From IMG/VR virus record IMGVR_UViG_3300044641_004856, positions 1 to 64,000 of that record: a stretch of DNA of 64,000 nucleotides. One strand, written 5' to 3'. Made by a program: the position numbers and the translations under genes. Shown piece by piece: positions 25,975-35,399 of this stretch. Under the pieces are notes generated by a model. That model did not search any database and was not told the origin of the DNA. It saw only the letters and a program-made list of their open reading frames with translations. The stretch comes from a virus. Positions within the stretch are counted from its first letter, which is position 1; each line of letters begins with the position of its first letter.

Positions 25975-26511
25975 ATGGCAATTATCAGACTGGGGGTTGT
26001 TAACCCTTCTGCAAACGTGGCGACTATTGCGTCCACGGTGGCTAACTCCCACCTTGTTTCCGTGATTATTGCTAACAGGTCTCTAAATGCTTCGCCTGTA
26101 ATGAAAGCAAACGTGTGGGTTGCTCCTCAAGGGGCTACCACTGTTTCTCAATACGCCTACGTCTGTGCTAACTTAATTGTTGGCCCAGGGCAATCTTTTG
26201 AAACATTTAGGTTTGCACTAAATGCAAACGATGTGCTTTATGTTTCATCAAATACTGATGATGCCTCCTTCTCTGTTTATGGACTTCTGCAATCAGAAGA
26301 TGTTGGTCCTGGAGATGCTTTCCAAACATTTAGAAACAAAACAATTCGCGGTAATGCAAACGTTATTTATGTAGACAAGGGCACAACTGCTCAACGTGAT
26401 AACACTACAGAGGTTGGGTATATTAGGTTTAATACCGATTTGAATAATGGCGAAGGAGCACTAGAAGTGAAGACAACAACTGGTTGGAAAACAGTAGGGT
26501 GGGATGCATAA
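25975..26511 (+). CDS. fibre-associated beta protein, paralogue of next gene's N-terminus
   Basis: 178 residues behind an AAGGAG site. The first 110 residues (IIRLGVVNPSANVATIASTVANSHLVSVIIANRS...[23 protein letters not shown]) align by eye with the start of the next protein, so the two arose by duplication. The C-terminal part has GTTAQRDNTTEVGYIRFNTD and TGWKTVGWDA, a pattern seen in fibre and head-spike proteins. Probably a virion adaptor or short fibre. Confidence 0.6.
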   Translation: MAIIRLGVVNPSANVATIASTVANSHLVSVIIANRSLNASPVMKANVWVAPQGATTVSQYAYVCANLIVGPGQSFETFRFALNANDVLYVSSNTDDASFSVYGLLQSEDVGPGDAFQTFRNKTIRGNANVIYVDKGTTAQRDNTTEVGYIRFNTDLNNGEGALEVKTTTGWKTVGWDA

Positions 26512-27990
<1,479 letters not shown>

Positions 27991-28012
27991 CATCACTACA
28001 ACTGGAGCATAA

Positions 28013-28591
28013 ATGACGGACTACCCAAACTGGTTTAAAGCAGGCGGAGCAGAAGCAAACTTTGAAAAGTTTCTCTCTTCTTATAAAGGCAAGCCTTTGT
28101 CATGCTTGCAAATTGGTGCGTATACAGGTGATGCTACTCAGTGGTTGTTCAGTAATGTGCTAACCCATGAAGAATCAACTCTTACTGATGTGGACACTTG
28201 GGAAGGCTCAGAAGAGCCAGACCATGCAGAGATGAACTGGCATAGCGTAGAAGAAACCTATGACTTAAGAACTCTGTGGCATCAAAATGATGAACGTCTT
28301 TATAAACGCAAAATGACTAGTGATGAGTTCTTTAGCAGGAATGTATCTTCTTTTGACTTCATCTACATTGATGGGGACCACAGGGCCATGTCAGTGCTTA
28401 AAGATAGTATGAACGCTTTGCTTTGTTTAAAACCTAACGGCATTTTGGCTTTTGACGATTATATGTGGTCTCTTGGTAAAGAGCCTTTCTATGACCCTAA
28501 ACCTGCAATTGACGCAATTCTTTCTTGCGTACCATCTCACGAATTCACGTTGTTAGAAAAGGGGCTACAAGTATGGATACAAAAAAACTAA
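28013..28591 (+). CDS. SAM-dependent methyltransferase
   Basis: 192 residues with the class I fold. Motif I is LQIGAYTGD (residues 32-40), the acidic end of strand 2 is TDVDTW (58-63), FIYIDGDHRAMSVLKD (116-131) is the motif typical of the Methyltransf_24 group, and LKPNGILAFDDY closes the core. It transfers methyl groups from S-adenosylmethionine; this group often acts on sugars or small hydroxylated molecules. It overlaps the glycosyltransferase gene by 19 bases, so the pair probably act on the same product. Sited right after a Thr-rich collagen fibre gene. Confidence 0.8.
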   Translation: MTDYPNWFKAGGAEANFEKFLSSYKGKPLSCLQIGAYTGDATQWLFSNVLTHEESTLTDVDTWEGSEEPDHAEMNWHSVEETYDLRTLWHQNDERLYKRKMTSDEFFSRNVSSFDFIYIDGDHRAMSVLKDSMNALLCLKPNGILAFDDYMWSLGKEPFYDPKPAIDAILSCVPSHEFTLLEKGLQVWIQKN

Positions 28592-29634
28592 AAATTGCTG
28601 TTTATGCAATTGCATTAAATGAAGAACAGTTTGTAGAGCGTTGGTATAACGCTGCTAAAGAAGCAGACTTCCTTCTGATTGCAGATACTGGTTCAACAGA
28701 TAAGACTATTGAAAAAGCCAGAGCATTAGGAATTAACGTTGTTGAGATTGCTATTGTTCCTTGGAGATTTGATGATGCACGAAATGCAGCCGTTGCTGCA
28801 ATTCCTAGAGACATGGACTATTGCATCGCACTAGATATGGACGAAGTTTTTGTGGCGGGATGGCGTGAAGAGTTAGAGAAAGTCCCTGAAGGGATTACTC
28901 GTCCACGTTATAAATACACATGGTCTTGGAATGCAGATGGTTCTGAAGGATTAACTTACAGTGGAGATAAGATTCATTCACGTAAGGGATACAGGTGGAC
29001 ACACCCTGTGCATGAAGTTATGCGAAATTACGGGATGGAAGAGACTCAATCATGGACTGGATTACAGATTCATCATTTCCCAGACAACACTAAGTCTAGA
29101 AGTCAATACTTCCCTTTGTTAGAAATGGCTGTAGCAGAAAGTCCAAACGATGACAGAAATGCACACTACCTAGGTAGAGAGTATTACTTCAATGGAATGT
29201 GCGACAAAGCAAAGGCAGAGTTACAACGACATCTTTCGTTGCCAAATGCTGTTTGGAAACCAGAACGTGCTGCATCAATGCGTTACATTGCTCGTTGTTC
29301 TGAAGGTGCTGAAAAAGAAGAGTGGCTAATGAAAGCACAAGAGGAATACCCTGAATCTAGAGAAGCCTTAGTTGAACTATCTGAGTATTACTACAGCATC
29401 AGTGATTGGCATGCTTGCCTTCGAATGGCAAAGAGAGCCTTAGACATAAAACAACGACCACTTGAATACTTAACAGACCCTAAAGCATGGGGTTACACAC
29501 CATACGATATGGCAGCAATTTCTTCTTATCACTTAGGTTTTAAAGAGGATGCCCTGACATTTGGACAAGAAGCACTTAACATAGAACCTAATGATGAACG
29601 TCTAAAACGTAATTTAGAGTTCTATTCTGCTTAG
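28573..29634 (+). CDS. family 2 glycosyltransferase with TPR-like tail
   Basis: 353 residues from the ATG at 28573, which has AAAAGGGG eight bases upstream; an in-frame ATG at 28525 lies deep inside the previous gene. The GT-A domain shows IALNEEQFVERW, ADTGSTDKT (37-45) and the metal-binding LDMDE (D88, D90). From about residue 195 the chain is a series of helical hairpins (NAHYLGREYYFNG, REALVELSEYYYSISDW, AISSYHLGFKEDALTFGQEAL) typical of tetratricopeptide repeats, which usually grip a protein substrate. It probably adds a sugar to a protein, maybe a virion fibre. Confidence 0.85.
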   Translation: MDTKKLKIAVYAIALNEEQFVERWYNAAKEADFLLIADTGSTDKTIEKARALGINVVEIAIVPWRFDDARNAAVAAIPRDMDYCIALDMDEVFVAGWREELEKVPEGITRPRYKYTWSWNADGSEGLTYSGDKIHSRKGYRWTHPVHEVMRNYGMEETQSWTGLQIHHFPDNTKSRSQYFPLLEMAVAESPNDDRNAHYLGREYYFNGMCDKAKAELQRHLSLPNAVWKPERAASMRYIARCSEGAEKEEWLMKAQEEYPESREALVELSEYYYSISDWHACLRMAKRALDIKQRPLEYLTDPKAWGYTPYDMAAISSYHLGFKEDALTFGQEALNIEPNDERLKRNLEFYSA

Positions 29635-29642
29635 GAGAGTTC

Positions 29643-30269
29643 ATGCGGGGAAGTAGATTACAGGGTCGCTTTGACCTTGAGTATGAACAAAAGCGGATGT
29701 ATGAAAGCATCAAAGAAGATTTACAACACCCTGTTGGTGTTGAAGTTGATTGGTTCCGTTGGAACAACGATTGGTATGAAGAAAACGTTGCCACTGTAAG
29801 AGACCCTCTTTACGACGTTTCAAACTCTGGTTATGTAGGAACAGGTAACGTTGGAGGTCGACGTTGGATTCCTCCCTTTAGTCTTCCTGCTATTACTGCT
29901 CAAATTATTCGTGGTAGCAATGACCTTAATGAGCGAGGCTTCTACGTAGTCGACACTTTGCGATTAGTTCTTAACGTAGGAGATGTTGAAAAACTTTTGC
30001 CTGGTATGTTGCTAGACCCATCAGACCATTTAAAAGACAGAGTTGTTTATCGTGGGAATGTTTTTAGTCCTTCTAGAATTAACCCTAGAGGACATTTTGG
30101 CTATAACTGGGCTGTTGTAACTGTTGATTTGACTGAAGTTAACTCAGAAGAATTAGTAAATGACCCTCAATTCCAGTATTTGGCACTAAAAGGTCAGCGA
30201 GAAATGATACCTTACGAAGAGTTGTATTACGGATTTAATGGATATGGAGAAGGAAAATATGGTAACTAA
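29643..30269 (+). CDS. hypothetical virion protein
   Basis: 208 residues with AGGAG eight bases before the ATG. Segments HPVGVEVDWFRWNNDWYEENVATVRDP and RRWIPPFSLPAI, then GDVEKLLPGMLLDPSDHLKDRVVYRGNVFSP, suggest a compact alpha/beta protein. Its place among neck and fibre genes hints at a head-closure or adaptor role; I cannot name the family. It overlaps the next small gene by 11 bases. Confidence 0.5.
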   Translation: MRGSRLQGRFDLEYEQKRMYESIKEDLQHPVGVEVDWFRWNNDWYEENVATVRDPLYDVSNSGYVGTGNVGGRRWIPPFSLPAITAQIIRGSNDLNERGFYVVDTLRLVLNVGDVEKLLPGMLLDPSDHLKDRVVYRGNVFSPSRINPRGHFGYNWAVVTVDLTEVNSEELVNDPQFQYLALKGQREMIPYEELYYGFNGYGEGKYGN

Positions 30270-30411
30270 CGAAGAGCGTGAAGTTTTAGAAGCACAAAAG
30301 ATTGTTCTAGAAACCGACATTGCTGATTCTCAGTCTTGGCGAGGTGCTCGTGAGTTAGCAGCAATGGGCGATGCTCTTGCAAAACTAACAGCGAAACTAG
30401 ATAGCGAGTAA
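30259..30411 (+). CDS. small helical protein
   Basis: 50 residues, ATG at 30259 behind AGAAGGA. The chain is acidic and almost wholly helical (EEREVLEAQKIVLETDIADSQ... ELAAMGDALAKLTAKLDSE), probably a coiled coil. It overlaps the previous gene by 11 bases in another frame. Role unknown. Confidence 0.55.
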   Translation: MVTNEEREVLEAQKIVLETDIADSQSWRGARELAAMGDALAKLTAKLDSE

Positions 30412-30414
30412 CCC

Positions 30415-30933
30415 TTGCCTCTCAATCTTCCCAAGCGTGGAGATAACAACTGGGACACGCCACTTAATGCTGCCTTAGTTGACTTAGACACTCGAGTAAC
30501 TACGCACACTCACCCTGCATCTGCAACTGCTTATCCAAGCCCAATTGCTTACACACCTGTGTGGTCTGGAACTGGTTTAGTGCAGTCTTCTAACCTTGCT
30601 ACAGGAACATACTTTGATTATGGTCAGATGGTTGTTGTGCAAATTACAGTTCCGATGACAAACGTTACTCATTTTGGTACTGGTGCTTACTCGGTAACTC
30701 TTCCAAAACAATCAGCACTTCATGCAAATGCTTGGGGTGGAACTATTCACGACACAAGTCTAAGTAAGTTCTACAGTCTTAAGGGGCACTTAGAAGCAAA
30801 CAGTAACGTTTGCAGTCTTTGGTTTATAAACCAAGCCACTCAAGACCAAACATTTGCTGCAACCACACCTTTTGTTCTTGCTACAGATGACCTGTTCCAC
30901 ATCAACTTTATTTACCAGGCTAAATCTGCGTAA
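30415..30933 (+). CDS. small fibre/tail-tip protein
   Basis: 172 residues. The start is a TTG three bases after the previous stop, giving PLNLPKRGDNNWDTPLNAALVDLDTRV, an N-terminal motif common in phage fibre proteins where it joins a fibre to its base. The rest is a beta-rich domain of the kind found at fibre tips (YTPVWSGTGLVQSSN...TGTYFDYGQMVVVQITV). Its TAA overlaps the next ATG. Confidence 0.6.
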   Translation: MPLNLPKRGDNNWDTPLNAALVDLDTRVTTHTHPASATAYPSPIAYTPVWSGTGLVQSSNLATGTYFDYGQMVVVQITVPMTNVTHFGTGAYSVTLPKQSALHANAWGGTIHDTSLSKFYSLKGHLEANSNVCSLWFINQATQDQTFAATTPFVLATDDLFHINFIYQAKSA

Positions 30934-31199
30934 TGGCTGAAAAAAAGAAACCTGTTAAACCAGAGAAGCCAGTAACTATTGCTATTGGAGTTCCTGGTCG
31001 TAAGGCTCATATCTCACATAAGGTCACCAAAAATAAAAAAGGCGATGTTGTAGTAGAGCACACAAACTCAAAGCAGGGTAAATACGATAAGATTAACCTT
31101 ACTAAAAAAAGCCAAGGCTCAATAAAGTCTGTGGCTCAAGGAGTCAAGGGCGTAAAAGAATGGCATAAGAAAAATCCGCACACGAGTAGGAGTACGTAA
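30933..31199 (+). CDS. small Lys-rich protein
   Basis: 88 residues, very basic (about one in four residues is Lys). A short beta segment (VTIAIGVPGRKAHISHKV) is followed by GDVVVEHTNSKQGKYDKINLTKK. ATG overlaps the previous TAA and the TAA overlaps the next ATG. Nucleic-acid binding or packaging with the DNA is possible; there is no direct evidence. Confidence 0.55.
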   Translation: MAEKKKPVKPEKPVTIAIGVPGRKAHISHKVTKNKKGDVVVEHTNSKQGKYDKINLTKKSQGSIKSVAQGVKGVKEWHKKNPHTSRST

Positions 31200-31345
31200 T
31201 GGCGACTAAAGTTGCTGCAGACCCTTGTTGGAAGGGATATGTTCAAGTAGGTATGAAGACCAAAAACGGCAAAAAAGTGCCAAACTGTGTTCCTGAAGGT
31301 TCTGGAAAGAAAAAAGTAGCAGCCCCCAAGAAAGGCAAAAAATGA
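31199..31345 (+). CDS. micro-protein with conserved WKGY...KKVPNCVPE motif
   Basis: 48 residues, coupled on both sides (TAATG before, ATGA after). The core DPCWKGYVQVGMKTKNGKKVPNC is a motif seen in small proteins of many aquatic phages and sometimes at the ends of virion proteins. Two Cys residues flank it and the C-terminus is Lys-rich. Function unknown. Confidence 0.6.
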   Translation: MATKVAADPCWKGYVQVGMKTKNGKKVPNCVPEGSGKKKVAAPKKGKK

Positions 31346-31623
31346 ATTTAGCATTTGAATTAGACTTAGTTGTGAGGGGATTAATTGAATTCCCTGAAAA
31401 TGAGCACAACGCTGCAGCATTAGCGGAGGTACGACCAATTGCTGCAAAACTAACTATTTTAAAAGACCAGGTAACAGAAGACGTTCTTTCTAAAGAACAA
31501 GTTATTACTTCTTTAGAAAACGTAAAGGGAGAGTTAGATGTCCTTGATTCTATTTTGCCTTTTGTTAAAATTGCTGCTGCAGACCTACTGCGGTTTGTTA
31601 ACCTACTAAAAGAAAGCGAGTAA
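31342..31623 (+). CDS. small helical protein
   Basis: 93 residues, ATG overlapping the previous TGA. Predicted all-helical with alternating Leu/Ile/Val (LAFELDLVVRGLIEF, AEVRPIAAKLTILKDQVTEDVL, LDVLDSILPFVKIAAADLLRFVNLL). Could oligomerise as a helical bundle. No family recognised. Confidence 0.55.
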   Translation: MNLAFELDLVVRGLIEFPENEHNAAALAEVRPIAAKLTILKDQVTEDVLSKEQVITSLENVKGELDVLDSILPFVKIAAADLLRFVNLLKESE

Positions 31624-31627
31624 GAGC

Positions 31628-31759
31628 ATGTGTGCTGTATGCGGATGCGGTAAGAAAAAGGGTCAGGCTGGATTTGGTAAAGGTAAAGGCTCTGCTATGG
31701 ATGACAAAAAGAAAGCCTCTATGCTAAAGGGCAAAGACAAAGACAAGAAGAAGAAGTAA
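31628..31759 (+). CDS. Cys/Lys-rich micro-protein
   Basis: 43 residues. It begins MCAVCGCGKKK, a dense CxxCxC motif able to bind metal, and continues as an almost uninterrupted Lys/Gly-rich chain ending in KDKDKKKK. It lies four bases after the previous stop. The sequence would be disordered and strongly positive; nucleic-acid or metal binding is only inferred. Confidence 0.5.
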   Translation: MCAVCGCGKKKGQAGFGKGKGSAMDDKKKASMLKGKDKDKKKK

Positions 31760-31764
31760 CCCCT

Positions 31765-31926
31765 ATGGCTAAAGAACTCTCACCTAAACAAAAGCAAATT
31801 GCTAAAGTTGCTGGAAACCCTAAAAAAATTGAGGGTAAAGACTTCCAAGCGTTAAAGGCTATGAAAAAAGGCTCTGGCGTAAAAGGTAAGACTCAAAAGC
31901 AATTGCCTCGTAAAAAGGGTATGTAA
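31765..31926 (+). CDS. Lys-rich micro-protein
   Basis: 53 residues: AKELSPKQKQIAKVAGNPKKIEGKDFQALKAMKKG then a basic tail. The first part (SPKQKQIAKVAGNP..I...DF..L) resembles the short helical SPKQ...DF motif of other small phage proteins. It is the last gene before a strong terminator. Confidence 0.55.
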   Translation: MAKELSPKQKQIAKVAGNPKKIEGKDFQALKAMKKGSGVKGKTQKQLPRKKGM

Positions 31927-31947
31927 TCCTTAAAAGAATTAAAGTTT

Positions 31948-31970
31948 AAGCCCCCGACTGGGGGCTTTTT
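31948..31970 (+). terminator. strong intrinsic terminator
   Basis: AAGCCCCC (31948-31955) pairs with GGGGGCTT (31960-31967) around a GACT tetraloop and continues into a T-run. It ends the adhesin/small-protein block. Confidence 0.93.
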
Positions 31971-31985
31971 CTTTATCCTTGTCTT

Positions 31986-32014
31986 AGCAAGAACCATGCG
32001 GGTCTTGCTGTTTT
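31986..32014 (+). terminator. second hairpin after the terminator
   Basis: AGCAAGA (31986-31992) pairs with TCTTGCT (32003-32009), with CC/GG able to extend the stem past a bulged A, followed by GTTTTA. It backs up the terminator 20 bases upstream or acts in the leader of the neck genes. Confidence 0.5.
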
Positions 32015-32039
32015 ACTTGCTGATTTAACTGCTGCTTTA
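32004..32039 (+). repeat. three tandem 12-bp repeats
   Basis: CTTGCTGTTTTA, CTTGCTGATTTA and ACTGCTGCTTTA follow one another without gaps and end directly before the AAGGGG ribosome site of the next gene. They may be a protein-binding array or a leader element. Confidence 0.6.
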
Positions 32040-32050
32040 AGGGGATGTCT

Positions 32051-32239
32051 ATGTCTACTCCATGGTACGAACAGGTTGCTGAGATGCAGTCTGCCAGTGA
32101 GCGTGATGAGTTTGTAAAAGGTATGTACGGTTTTAAACCGCATAATCAGCATAATTTTGTAATTGGTCTTTTGGCTGGGTATGTCGGAACTAAACTACTT
32201 TTTAACTCAAAGAAGTCACGCCGTGAGACAAATAACTAA
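32051..32239 (+). CDS. small membrane-associated protein
   Basis: 62 residues from the ATG at 32051, six bases after AAGGGG; an ATG at 32045 touches that site. The N-terminal half is polar, then FVIGLLAGYVGTKLLF forms a membrane helix, and the tail is basic (KKSRRETNN). First gene of the neck/tail transcription block. Role unknown. Confidence 0.5.
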   Translation: MSTPWYEQVAEMQSASERDEFVKGMYGFKPHNQHNFVIGLLAGYVGTKLLFNSKKSRRETNN

Positions 32240-32543
32240 ACTCAAGCCAGCATTTATAAAAGCAGCCCGTCAAACCGCTCAATTCATGACGCTTGAATTG
32301 CGTAATGAAACACGAGCCAGTGGTTGGAACCCTGATGTTGTTGACGCTATTAAAGTCTCCTATTCCAACAACCACCTAAGTATTAACATCCCTGCAAAAT
32401 ATAAGCCGTTGGCAGATAACTGGGAGTTTGGTACTCCTAATCGCCAACCTACTGGGGCAATCCGACGTTTCTCAAATCGCCCAGAAGAGGCAGAGAAGTT
32501 TCTTTTAAAAAGCGTTAAGACTTCTTTAAGAGGTGTCCTATGA
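32223..32543 (+). CDS. neck / tail-completion protein (gp10-like)
   Basis: 106 residues if read from GTG 32223; the frame is open further up, to a TTG at 32163 inside the previous gene, so the start is uncertain. FIKAARQTAQFMTLELRNETR and YKPLADNWEFGTPNRQPTGAIRRFSNR have the layout of HK97 gp10-like proteins, which join tail to head. It ends in ATGA overlapping the next neck gene. Confidence 0.55.
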   Translation: MRQITKLKPAFIKAARQTAQFMTLELRNETRASGWNPDVVDAIKVSYSNNHLSINIPAKYKPLADNWEFGTPNRQPTGAIRRFSNRPEEAEKFLLKSVKTSLRGVL

Positions 32544-33184
32544 CACTAGGTCCTTTATTTTTAGAAGAAGACAACATGCTCAAAGAAAAACTTAAAGGCA
32601 TTCTTGTCCATGACCAACGAGCAGACAACGAAAAAATTGGTCGTCCTGTGCAGGTATGGTTTGGTCAACCTGACGTTGAACTTAGAGACCAGACTTACCC
32701 ATTTATTACTATTGACTTAATTGACATTCTTGAGGACCGTGCTCGCTCACATAGAGGCAAGGTTAACAAAACTACCGCTCCATATTTAGAGCCTGCAAAT
32801 TTTCCTGTTAACAAGGCTTGGGAAATTGATTACCCAATTCCAGTAAACCTTGATTACCAAGTAACGACGTATTCACGTCAACCTCGACATGATAGAGAAA
32901 TTCTTGCTGAACTTCTCTACTCAAGATTAAAGTTTCGCAATGCGACTTTAATCGGTAATGACGATACCGTCCGTCGTCTTGATGTTCTCGATGTCTCAAA
33001 ACGAGATGTTGTAGAACAGGCTAAACGCCTGTTTGTAAATGCAATTACTGTGCGTGTTTCAAGTGAAATTCCACAGGATATGTATGAAGAGTTCTACAAG
33101 GTGCAAAAAGTTAAAGTCACTGGTTCCGCTCCTGCTCCAAGGCAGAGGATTATCGGAGTCAACTACGAACAAACATCTCGCTAA
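32540..33184 (+). CDS. tail terminator / neck protein
   Basis: 214 residues, ATG overlapping the previous TGA. Mixed alpha/beta: VQVWFGQPDVELRDQTYPFITIDLIDI, then YPIPVNLDYQVTTYSRQPRHDREILAELLYSRL, which is the strand-helix pattern of tail terminator proteins that cap the tail tube and sheath at the neck. Placement directly before the sheath gene supports this. Confidence 0.6.
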   Translation: MTLGPLFLEEDNMLKEKLKGILVHDQRADNEKIGRPVQVWFGQPDVELRDQTYPFITIDLIDILEDRARSHRGKVNKTTAPYLEPANFPVNKAWEIDYPIPVNLDYQVTTYSRQPRHDREILAELLYSRLKFRNATLIGNDDTVRRLDVLDVSKRDVVEQAKRLFVNAITVRVSSEIPQDMYEEFYKVQKVKVTGSAPAPRQRIIGVNYEQTSR

Positions 33185-33223
33185 TAATCGGACCCCCTAC
33201 CAACAACCTAGATAGGAGAAATC

Positions 33224-34747
33224 ATGGCAGTTTATAAAAGACCAGGAATTTACATCAGTGAAGTCCTGCTCCCTGCTCCAATTACTAACTCCATAACAGC
33301 ACAGGCTGCTGGTATGGTCGCTGCACCATTTGCCCAAGGACCAACAACATTAACCTTGGTTAACTCATGGTATGAATTTACAAAGCATTTTGGTGGTTAC
33401 AATTCATTGTTCCCAGCCACATTTGCTGTCTCTCTCTTTTTCCAAAATGGTGGAAGAGAGTTGTATGTTAAAAGAATTATGGGCCAAACAGCACAGGCTG
33501 CAACTGGCGTAGTTCCTCGTGCTTCTGGTGCTGGAACTGTTTTAACACTAACTGCAAAAAATAAAGGAACTGACGGTAATAACTACCGCGTTCAAATGTC
33601 AAACGGAACTGCTGTTGGAAACTCTCTAAATATTGCTATTTACAAAGAGGGAGTTCCTGGAACTTCTACTAGCATTCAAGACGATATTTTAGTTGAACAG
33701 TACGACAACGTTTACACAGATGAACCACTTTCTAATAGTTACGCACCAACAGTGATTAACTCAGTTTCACAACTTTTTACTTGTACTGTTAGTGATAACA
33801 CAAACCTTCCAAGTGTTAACGTTGTGCCATTTACTGGTGGAACTAATGGAAATGCAATAATTGATACCGACTACTCTAGTTCAACAGATGGCGTAATTGC
33901 ATCCATTGCAACTATTGACCGTCCTTTGGTAGTGTTTTTACCTGGTCTTTATGATTTGTTGACCGCAAACGCAGCAACACAAATTCAACTTGATGTTGCT
34001 GCTGCATGTGAGAGTTCACAAAAGAACTTCTACGTTGGAGAAACTCAAAAAGACCGTACAGTTACACAAGCGTTGACTACTGCCGATTCACTTGGTGGTG
34101 GTAGAAGTTTTGCTGCTGTTTACTATCCTCACGTATTTGTTTCTGACCCTCTTGGTGTAGCCACAGGTGCTACACGTAAGGTAGGTCCTGCAGGTGCAGT
34201 TGCTGGTTTGTTCTTAAGAACTGATGCAACTGTTGGTCCATTCAAAGCCCCTGCTGGTTTAACAGCAAACCTTGTTGGAGTTGTTTCTACAGAAAAGACA
34301 TTTACTACTACTGAGTTAGATACTTTAAACTCAAGTAAGTATCCAATTAACCCTATTCGTCAAATCCCAGGTGCGGGTATCTCAGTAATGGGTGCACGTA
34401 CTCTGCTACAGGACGGAACAGCAAACAAGTATGTAAATATGCGTCGTTCTCTTATTTACATCCGCAAGAGTTTGCAAAACCTAACAGAGTTTGCGCTATT
34501 CGAAAATAACAATGAGCAGTTGTGGGGTCGTATTACTACAACCCTTAACACCTTCTTAAATGAATACCGCAATCAAGGAGGATTACGTGGAAATTCTCCA
34601 TCAGAAGCGTACTTTATTAAGTGCGACGCTGAAAACAATACTGCTGCCTCTATCGCTAGTGGCGAAGTTCGCATCGAAGTCGGTGTGGCTTTGCAGTACC
34701 CTGCGGAATTCGTGGTTATTAACCTTAGCCAGAAGACCTTAAACTAA
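33224..34747 (+). CDS. tail sheath protein
   Basis: 507 residues with an AGGAG site. The start AVYKRPGIYISEVLLPAPI and the middle FAQGPTTLTLVNSWYEFTKHFGG...FFQNGGRELYVKRIMG are the hallmark of contractile sheath proteins. The C-terminal third (IPGAGISVMGARTLL...YVNMRRSLIYIRKSLQN...NTFLNEYRNQGGLRG) matches the polymerising core domain. Subunits wrap the tube and contract on infection, driving the tube through the host wall. A beta-rich insert at about 100-230 probably faces outward. Confidence 0.95.
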   Translation: MAVYKRPGIYISEVLLPAPITNSITAQAAGMVAAPFAQGPTTLTLVNSWYEFTKHFGGYNSLFPATFAVSLFFQNGGRELYVKRIMGQTAQAATGVVPRASGAGTVLTLTAKNKGTDGNNYRVQMSNGTAVGNSLNIAIYKEGVPGTSTSIQDDILVEQYDNVYTDEPLSNSYAPTVINSVSQLFTCTVSDNTNLPSVNVVPFTGGTNGNAIIDTDYSSSTDGVIASIATIDRPLVVFLPGLYDLLTANAATQIQLDVAAACESSQKNFYVGETQKDRTVTQALTTADSLGGGRSFAAVYYPHVFVSDPLGVATGATRKVGPAGAVAGLFLRTDATVGPFKAPAGLTANLVGVVSTEKTFTTTELDTLNSSKYPINPIRQIPGAGISVMGARTLLQDGTANKYVNMRRSLIYIRKSLQNLTEFALFENNNEQLWGRITTTLNTFLNEYRNQGGLRGNSPSEAYFIKCDAENNTAASIASGEVRIEVGVALQYPAEFVVINLSQKTLN

Positions 34748-34767
34748 GAAAAGGAGCCTAACTAAAA

Positions 34768-35376
34768 ATGGCATTCGTAGATAAAAACAGGTCAAGTCTT
34801 GCGACTGACCCAATTAGAAACTTTAGGTTTTTGGTCAGATTTCTTCCTCTGAACTCAAATGACACTAATCTTTCTGATTTAAGTACAGCAACTATGGGCT
34901 TTACTTCAGTTTCAGGAATGGCTGTAACCACAGACTCTATTCCTTATCGTGAAGGTGGCTACAATACTACTGTTCACCAAATTCCTGGACAAACTTCTTT
35001 CCAGCCAGTTACTCTTCAAAGAGGCGTACTTATTGGAAATAAGCAAGGCTGGAACTGGATGAAGAACATGTTCTACACAGTTCAAAATGGTGGAAACAGA
35101 ACTATCAATCAAAACTTCCGTTGCGATATTGAAATTTCTGTTCTTCCACACCCAATATCAAATCAAACAATTGCTGCAGGTGCACAAGAAGACACTGCAA
35201 TGAGGTTTAAGTTTTACAACTGCTGGCCTACAGCAATTGCTTACTCAGACCTTAACGCTGGTGACAACTCTCTCCTTGTTGAACAAATGACAATGGTGCA
35301 TGAAGGATTCGATACATCGTTTGCTTCATTTGATGCTGCTAAGAAGTTTGTTTCTGCACCAGCAGTTGACGCGTAA
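34768..35376 (+). CDS. tail tube protein
   Basis: 202 residues. FRFLVRFLP, GFTSVSGMAVTTDSIPYREGGYNTTVHQIPGQTSFQPVTLQRGVL and FKFYNCWPTAIAYSDLNAG are the conserved blocks of gp19-type tube proteins, which stack as hexamers inside the sheath. It follows the sheath gene, the standard order. AAGGAG lies upstream with a somewhat long spacing. Confidence 0.92.
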   Translation: MAFVDKNRSSLATDPIRNFRFLVRFLPLNSNDTNLSDLSTATMGFTSVSGMAVTTDSIPYREGGYNTTVHQIPGQTSFQPVTLQRGVLIGNKQGWNWMKNMFYTVQNGGNRTINQNFRCDIEISVLPHPISNQTIAAGAQEDTAMRFKFYNCWPTAIAYSDLNAGDNSLLVEQMTMVHEGFDTSFASFDAAKKFVSAPAVDA

Positions 35377-35399
35377 CTAACTAACTAAAGGAAAATAAA

